From Rostratula benghalensis (lineage: Eukaryota > Chordata > Aves > Charadriiformes > Rostratulidae): DNA of 64,000 nucleotides. The DNA is taken from NCBI GenBank assembly GCA_013399305.1, contig VXAI01000015.1:7795065-7859064 (forward strand), read 5' to 3'. Under the pieces are notes generated by a model. That model worked only from the letters and a program-made list of their open reading frames with translations, did no database searches and had not been told where the DNA came from. How positions within the stretch are numbered: the first letter of the stretch is position 1; every line of letters starts with the position of its first letter. Shown here one piece after another: positions 56,358 through 64,000 of the stretch. The position numbers and the translations under genes are program-made.

Positions 56358-59300
56358 CTGAAAGGCAGGAAAAAGTCGGTATTTATATAGATTTTTTCCT
56401 TTTCTTAAGTGGGGGCGGGGAGGAAATAACATGCTCCTGTAGTATGATTTCTAGATCACTTGTCCTCTACAACACATCATGGGATGACTTTTTTTTAATT
56501 TCTAGGCATGGATAAAGTTCCACTGGAGGGCAAAGAGCACACAAGTAATATGGATTCTGTTATCCTTGAGTCAGCATTGTCACTGAAGCCTGGGCTTGGG
56601 TGTTGCTGACAATTTTAAGGTTTCAATTATGATACTAAAACAATAATATAGATTTCAAGGGAAAAAAACAAAAACATGTGAAATAATATCTTTGAAAATA
56701 AAGACTCACCTCCCCTGGAGGTGTTTTGTTGGATTTTTTGGGGTTTTTTTATATTTGAGAAATTTTGCTGAGAACTTCAGAAGGACTGAGAGGGTGGAGG
56801 GTCCCAGGGGCTGTGTTTAGAGCCCTTCTACGGAAATTAATACGTCAACAATATTTTGTATTAAGATCGTGTGTGTTCCAGTTTAGAGCTTCTCAAATAA
56901 ACAAACCAGTTCTCTAAAATGACCCAAGAGGGTTTTTTATATCCTCTCCCTCCCCTGTTTTTCCCCTCAATTTTATCATATTGTACTTAGCTACACCTTT
57001 CTCAAAATATTTTCAGTTGCTGCCACAATTTAAGAACTTTAAAGTCTCGTCATCATTTCAGACAGAAGAAAGGAGCCCTTTTGGCACTTTTAAGTAAAAC
57101 TGGAGACAAATCTAGAACAACAGAAAACAAGTAAACCATGACAGAAAGAAACATTTATGGCTTAGTACCAGCCCGATACTTGAAAGAACTCAGTATTAAG
57201 TAATTTAGAGACAACTTTTCTCCCTACAGCATACAACAACTGTTGAGATCAGCAAAGTCACTTAAGGTACAGCAACCAAGGAAATCAATGAGCCAGACAT
57301 TTTCTGATACTTTGGATGCAGTGTCCAAAGGGCTTCTGCCTGCACATCACACTGCCTCATCTCCCCCACCCCCAAGCACACTCTCTTTGGCCCATCATTA
57401 TTCTCTAAAGCTGTCCTTCCCTCAACTGGAAAAAAATAAAAATAAAAAAAAAGGGGGTGAGGGGATGCAAGAGATTGAGAGATGCAATGGGTAATTTCAT
57501 ACGGAGTTATGGGGGGGTGTATTTTTAATTGTAGGCATTAGTCACACAGAATATGAAATAGATGTTTATGTCTAATTGTAGAATTTTTAACGGCTTGACA
57601 AAACGCTTCAGGACAAATCACATCTGCCATTTCTACAAACACCATTACTAAAGTCAATGAAACAGCTTTCAGTTTGGGGTCATGAAAAGTTCGCTTTAAG
57701 GTAATTCACGTAACAACTACCCTGCAATAGATCTTAGTATTGAGCTCCCTAAAACTCAAGAATCTCTTTTAATGAATTTCTTCAAAGAGATTAAGAATTT
57801 TAATCCCCAAACTGTGTATTATACATAACTACCTCATATTAATTTGTGTGTTCTATTGTTTCCAAAAAACATTTAATTGTTTTCTTTTATAGATGCCTCT
57901 GAAACTTTCTAAACTGGTTTGCTTTTGACTTTCTTTAAACTGAAACAAAGTAGGCTTAAGTAGGCATTTACACTGCAAGGAAAATAACAGGATATTATGA
58001 GAACAGTACAAGGTCACCGACAGGAGTCTTCAGAAAATCCTGTTTGGCTGTTTTCCGTTTTACAGACTGGCGGTAAATACCCAGAGCTACCTCCAAAAAG
58101 GAGATTCAAAACCAAATTTTCACAGTGATTGACTGTGGCAACCAACTTGGGAGCTTTCAGGGTTCAGACATGTTCTTAAGATCTCACTGCACTGGTTCCC
58201 ACTGGTTAGCAAAACACACCTCCTTTAACCCAACACTAATGACAGCTTCACTTGGTCCATGTTACACATATGTACTGCGTCCTTTTGGAGGGCTCAAAGA
58301 CTTCACAAAGGAATCACAGCCCTTGCCAAGGTTTCCTCAGCACACTGACTACAGTTTTCTCATATCTTCAGGCAAAGCTAGTTATCTTGAAGCTATCAGA
58401 TGTCAAAGCAGATTAAAATAAAATGCAAGAAAAAACCAACCCCACTACATTTATTCACAAGTTGTGAAATAGACAATACAACTACTAGTGTATATAAAAG
58501 ACACAGGTGAAGAAAGGAAATAGAAAATCTATGCTAAAATGACTTGTAACAAGACTGAATCAGAAAGGTCTTCCCCATCCTTTATCCAACTGATTTACTA
58601 CAGACCTCCCTGGCACATGGCTGTCAGAGCCTGCCATTCCTAACACCTCTTGCCTGAGGCTGCATCCACGAAAAGAGGGTTCCTTCAGGCTACAAAAGCT
58701 GGTGTACTCTGCCAAATCTCCCTTTTAAAATCCCCCAGAATAATTTAATCCTCCCGCAAATTAGTTTATTCTCTTCCTATCCAGAGGATCTAACCTTTGT
58801 TAGATCTCTACCCTTTGTTACAGTATGCACACATTCATTTCTCTGCAGATGCACATGTGCACTACCCAAGCTGTCCTCTCCAATACTTCACTGGACAAAG
58901 CCATCCCCCATTGCAGCAAGAATAAGATTCCCTTTCCCCTCCCTTCACCTCTCAGTATTTACACCTGAGTTTGAGGTGGAATATCTGATTTAGGACTGAT
59001 TTCCAGCATCCTTTGGACTGGGATTTGGCCACCTTGTCTTGGTATTTACCTAAGCAACACTTGGGGAGATTATATTCAGAATTAGCAAAAGATAACTAGC
59101 CAAGCTACAAAAATAATGCTGATTCATGTATTATGAAAACTAGAATATAAAAAAGATGCTCAGTAGCAGTTAAAGTAAGTTATTTCATAAAGACAAATGT
59201 CAAGAGAATTGAGAGAAAATGTAACGTCTGTCCACTTTATGTAAATTGTTAGTCCTAAAATAGTCCATTTTCTCCTTTTAGATAAGATGCATTAACATCT

Positions 59301-62300
59301 TTCTTAGGAATAATCAATAATATTAACAAAACCCACTCCTTCATAATTGAAATGTATGGTTTCAAAGAATAACTTCTACTGAACAACAACAAAGTGGTGT
59401 CAGTGCAAAAAGTTTAACTGTAATATAACCCAGTAATTGTATTGTAAATTATAATGTAACCAAGACACTAGAATCAGGGGGAAAAAATATAACTTCACTT
59501 TTCAAGACACACTTTTTCTACATCTGAATTTTTAGGTAGGGTAAACATCACATGGACACGTTTTGCAAATGAGAAACCTACTCTTCAGACACTTGGAAAC
59601 TACAGCTCATACATTGTGACAGTGCTCATTATCAATATTCCAACTTTGTCTACTTCCAGTCACCAAAGACTACCTTTGAAAAGTTGTGATTTTTGAAGTT
59701 TTACACTTAACAACCTGAAGTTACATTTAATTAAAAACAGTTATTAAAATGTTTGTCACCATTTTATTTTTGCAGTATCTTTTCCTTAAATATTATTTCC
59801 TTTTTAAATAAATTTGAATAAATATTTTAATGAGAAAATGGTTGATCTGAAGTTCAGCTTCAACTAACTGGTCATTGACATCTTCAACACTGAGAGGCAA
59901 GAAAGGTATGTCATTTTACATCATGAAGTATGGGGAGGATGTCATCTTCCCTGCTGTAGTCACTGGCATTCACTACTACTAGGGTAAAGTGTTCACTGAT
60001 AGTAAATACTGGACACACTGCAATTAAGACACAGCAATCTACATGAGGAGTTGTTGCCTGAGGTTTTACGACCACATTAAATAACTTTATAATTGAGCTA
60101 CCACAAAGGCAGCTTTCTCCTCTGGCTAATATTTCTAGCCCCTTGTCCTGTCCAGGCAGTAGGGCCTGGGTTTTGGGGTGGGTTTTTTGCGCATGCATGG
60201 GAGGGATTTTGTTTGAAGATTTTTGTTTTGGCTTTTTTTTTTTAAGCTACATTTTTGGTTTTGGTTTAAACCAGTTCCTTGGTGTGGAAGAGCAAGTAGA
60301 ATGGAAAAGAAAGAAGAAAATGCATGGCCAGTGACAGATGTGAACAAGGACTTTTTGCAATAGCTCTCCCAGTGTTTTAGCTTAAACTACACTCTCAGGC
60401 TGAATCCACTGGTTTCATTGATCAGTTCCAATTATTCCACATTGGGAAATGAGGAGCAACGAAACTGTTCAAAGGTGTATTTTTTCCTAAAGTTACATAT
60501 TGCAAGTGAAACCTTGCTGATCTCTGAAATAGCATTTAATTCTTTCTCTACCTAATTAAATTGGTTAAACTTTGCACATAAAGAGAACAATTTCTTGAAG
60601 ACGGTGCTACATTTACCAATATCTATTAGATGTGTAATAAATCCCCTCCCCCCAAGTATTAAATAAGTATTATTCCATCTCAGAGGAGGAACAAACTGTA
60701 CAGAAAGCCAAAACCAGCCTCAAAATCATCAGGTATCTTTACCAGCAGCATGAAAAAAAAAATTAACTATGTTACTTTCAATATCACAGTACAGCTATAA
60801 GGTCATTCCTCTTGTACCACAGTTACCACATATGGAACACAACTTGTTTACTTGGTTCTTTTGTTTCTACAAGAACAAATAGAATGTAAAAAAAAGACTG
60901 AATACAATATCTATAGATTATTCTGTAAGAGAAATACCAGAGTTGACAGCTTTAAGGTGCCCTGTATATACATCAAAATTTAAACTGTTCCCATAAACAA
61001 CACTGTATACACACTCCTAGTCCTCCACTCTGTTGCTCTGCTGGGTAATATAGTATTTCTGCTTACGGCAATTTCTGAAGACACACAGTAGGAAGCTGTC
61101 TTAGCGCAAACACTGCCTTGATTTCTTTAAAAACATTTCTCTACACCCTCCATAAGGCTTTTGGTTTGATACGCCCATGTGCTTGTAAAATATATAAATA
61201 TGTGCAAACGTTTTCATCCTGATGTTTTAGATATTGAAATTTTACAGGTCGTTAGGAGCTGCGACATACTTTACATTATGCTTTTAGAGTCGCAGTTGAA
61301 AACTACAAGTTTCAAGACTGTTCTGATTTTTTTATGCTCCAGGAAATTTTAACTGCCCCACCTTGTTCAAAGCCTCTACTGATTTATAGTCTTGTATGTA
61401 ACAGCACAGCTTTTTAACAACTCAGCTAAAAGCACAAACTATTTTCCCTTGTGAAAGCATGAGAAACCTAATTACTTGCTCAGAAATAATGACTGAGAAA
61501 CCTGTATCTTTAACAACATACCAAATATTGTACTTTTTCTTTTTGTAACTGCACAAATTTACAAAATAACCTTGATAGCCGAGTACAGGCCAGCTCTAAA
61601 CACATACCACAAGAACTCTATAAAAAGAAAGTGCTATTTCTTTGTATGTTCATTAGTTTATTAAAATACTTCTCTGGTGCTTATTTAAGTACTGGAATAA
61701 ATTGTCTGTGAAAGGTGAAGAACAATCTTGGTCATTTAACTATCTGAGAGTGTAGATCACTGAAGTAATCAGCTCCAACTTGTAATAAGAACTACATTTG
61801 GGAAACACATTTGTAAAATCATCCTTCAGAAGAAGTTTTCTAGTATTTCTCCAATAGGATAACTAAAATAAGACTTGAAAAATAAAAACCTCAAGAAACA
61901 CAGTAGTCCTTATTATAGAAGTTCAATAAATTCACCATGTAATTTTATAACTGAGGATAACAGCAACAACTCTGCTCAAGGTTAAATCACACAATACTGG
62001 TGCCTTATGCAGATCATCTAATGAAAGTGATCTCAAAAGGCAAGAGAACAAGATTTCAGAGATCTCTCAGAAGGCAAGTGAGGAACTTACAGTGATGCCT
62101 GAAGGAATGCCATCAACTCCTGTGCAAAAGCAACAGCCAAGGCTCACATTCGCACAGTTGTCTTCCCGTGCAGAATTAACTTCAAGAACTACCTTCACCT
62201 GGCATTACTCTGAAAGCCATAAACACTTTCCAAAATGAGCACTGGAGTATTTTAAGTGGAAAGGGATGTCAAAGGCAGGACTAGGGAAGTTACAAGCCTG

Positions 62301-64000
62301 TCACACACAGCTGGGTCAGCAGTTCCCAAGCTAGAGGTTGTAACCCCAAGGAGGGTCATCCACTTAGTAAGAAGTCAATTGTTTATGCCGGCATTAGGGA
62401 TTTTTATCTTGACAGAGGTGAAGCTTGTAGATGGAAGTAAGGTCACAGCCAGAAAGATTTGGGAAGCACTGACCTAGATAATTACAGGGAACTACTCACT
62501 CTCTCCTTCAGCAATCAGGGAAAAGCGACAAAACATTTCTGCTAGTCTGTGAGGAAAGTGGGTGAAAGCTTCAAGTCTAGTAGATACCTTCAGGTCTAAA
62601 TTATTTCGACAGAACACTCAAGTTAGTCACGGGATCAGCACATCCTGTTAAAACAGCACTGGACTTCAGTTGTTCAACTTCTCCGTAGAGAGCAAATCCA
62701 GCCCACACCAGGGGAAGAGGAAACAGCGGTAGCTCTTACTCTGTCCTACAGTGAAAGAGCTTGACAAGAGTCAAAGCATAAGGACAGACACACATCTAAT
62801 TCAGACAGCTCTTGAGGTAGGAGCTAGACTTCTAGCTTTTTGTTAAAAATATACTAAAGAAAAAAATAAAAAATATCAGGTACTCAGAACTTTTCCAGGC
62901 TACACAGGAGAGTAACAAGAACAGCTATCCAAATGACTATTACCTCTGTTAGACTGTTACATAAAACAGAGTGCTTATGAGCTAACTGGAGTGACACAGA
63001 AGGTTGCTCTACTTTATACTGCGACTATGTATTGAAAATTTGTCTTTCTTCCCACTTATTTCCTTGCGGGAAAAAATAACTGAGCCTATCACTACTTAGC
63101 TGAAAAAATGCCGGTGCTGCAAATCCACAACTAATGAAAATACCAAACACAAATTTGGAGCTCAGAAAGGCGGCCTCCTCAAAGGGCTCCTCAAATGGAA
63201 GGATTACAACAGGAACAAGCAAACTGCCTAGAAGCAAGTGAATGCTTCTTCGCCATCAGGTGGCCAAGTTGTAGTCCATGTGAACAACCACTGTCCAGTC
63301 CTGCCCCTATGACATGCACAAGGGTTAACAGACCAATTTATATTGCTGACACTCTCTTAAGTCTCAGCGCATCGACTCTGGGAAAGTGGCAGATTAAAAC
63401 TACACGGTTTAAGGGACCTCTACCTTTAGAGATGCCTCATGCCCCACTCCCAGGGATTATTGTCTCAGGGAAAGATGTTTGATAAGGAGGATTCTGGAAG
63501 TGCTGCAGTTTCCACTGTGGCACGCTGAAGAGCAGCTCATCTTCCATTAAGCTGTCCCTCCTGTGCAGGCATTGACATCCAGGGCAGAGTCTGGACAAAA
63601 TGTCATGGCAACATCTTCAGCTGTTAGTCACGTAAGGTTGTCTCCAAGAAGCAGAAGACTTTGCACTTTGATAGCTCCCTGCATGACAGAAACTTGCTTG
63701 CATAGTTGCTAACTATTCTAGGTCTCTTTTGATTAGAATATTTTGTTGGGAAACCCATAGCAGGAGCAGCTTTCATTATGTGTATTATTACAAAATTCTA
63801 TCAAATAAAAACCCATAAGAGTCTCCTTTCTTTTTGTCTATTTATTCTTTGTGAATATGCTGACAGTCTAAGAAGCTAGCATACATCATTTACATTACAC
63901 AAAAAATAAAACAAACTCTTTCCCCACTCTTGAAACCCAAAGGTACCCCTAGAACAAGCTGCCTTCACATAAAAGAGAATGTTAACACTTTTGTAACCTA
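56358..64000 (-). other. Exonless 5' intron of HECTD4 (at least 7.6 kb)
   Basis: From the w1 acceptor to the end of the window there is no exon candidate with phase 0 and good splice sites, and no CpG-rich promoter-like region. The HECTD4 promoter and start codon must lie further right. Apart from the hAT-like remnant at 62317-62471 and short homopolymers I see nothing definable. Confidence 0.75.
62317..62471. mobile_element. Probable hAT-type non-autonomous transposon remnant (MITE)
   Basis: 155 bases bounded by imperfect terminal inverted repeats: CAGCAGTTCCCAAGCT at the left and, read on the minus strand, CAGTGCTTCCCAAATC at the right. Flanking octamers AGCTGGGT and ACCTAGAT agree at 5 of 8 positions, as an eroded 8-base hAT target duplication might. 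TIR start CAG and the TTCCCAA word are typical of hAT/Charlie-like elements. No transposase coding remains. Confidence 0.6.

Noticed and set aside
56711..56724. CR1-like word CCCCTGGAGGTGTT
   Set aside because: Only about a dozen bases match and no adjacent CR1 sequence follows.
63252..63266. CTCF-like word CCATCAGGTGGC
   Set aside because: One core position mismatches and there is no supporting context.
1..64000. U12-type introns (GTATCCTT or ATATCCTT donors)
   Set aside because: None of the donors in the 70-exon chain has this form.
1..64000. CRISPR arrays, operons, prophage or other prokaryotic-type systems
   Set aside because: The window is an intron-rich vertebrate gene; no regularly spaced repeats or tandem ORFs with ribosome binding sites are present.

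Overview
The window is avian nuclear DNA. CR1 LINE fragments with the bird-type 3' tail (about 3376-3543 and 50801-50860), low repeat density, compact introns and classical GT-AG splice sites all point to a bird; the species cannot be named from the sequence.

Almost the whole window is one gene read on the minus strand: HECTD4, a giant HECT-type E3 ubiquitin-protein ligase. I could chain 70 consecutive coding exons, from 56357 (most 5') down to 175 (most 3'). All exon junctions keep phase, no internal stop appears, and the exons sum to 12,141 nt (4,047 codons). The gene is incomplete at both ends. The start codon and first exon(s) lie beyond base 64000. The last exons, which should carry most of the HECT domain and its catalytic cysteine, lie before base 1. 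Exons are numbered w1-w70 in transcript order and residues are counted from the first codon of w1.

Right to left: 56358-64000 is exonless intron with one probable hAT-type MITE remnant. At 28741-56357, w1-w31 encode the N-terminal half, including a CUB-like domain (w20-w22) followed by a helical, coiled-coil-like stretch (w24-w28). At 15382-28211, w32-w55 encode an alpha-helical-repeat-like region, then a clear SPRY domain (w45-w49) and an acidic Asp tract (w50). At 175-13924, w56-w70 include an unusually large 1,304-nt exon (w60) with a poly-Ser/basic segment, a Lys/Pro/Glu-rich linker (w63-w64), and the beginning of the HECT N-lobe (w68-w70).

No second gene, RNA gene, bacterial-type operon, CRISPR array or new biological system is supported. 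The points most worth a second look are a GC-AG intron downstream of w48, tandem donors 6 nt apart at w16, a well-kept MIR-family SINE, the hAT-like remnant, a G/C homopolymer cluster, and an exact CTCF-core match inside coding exon w54.
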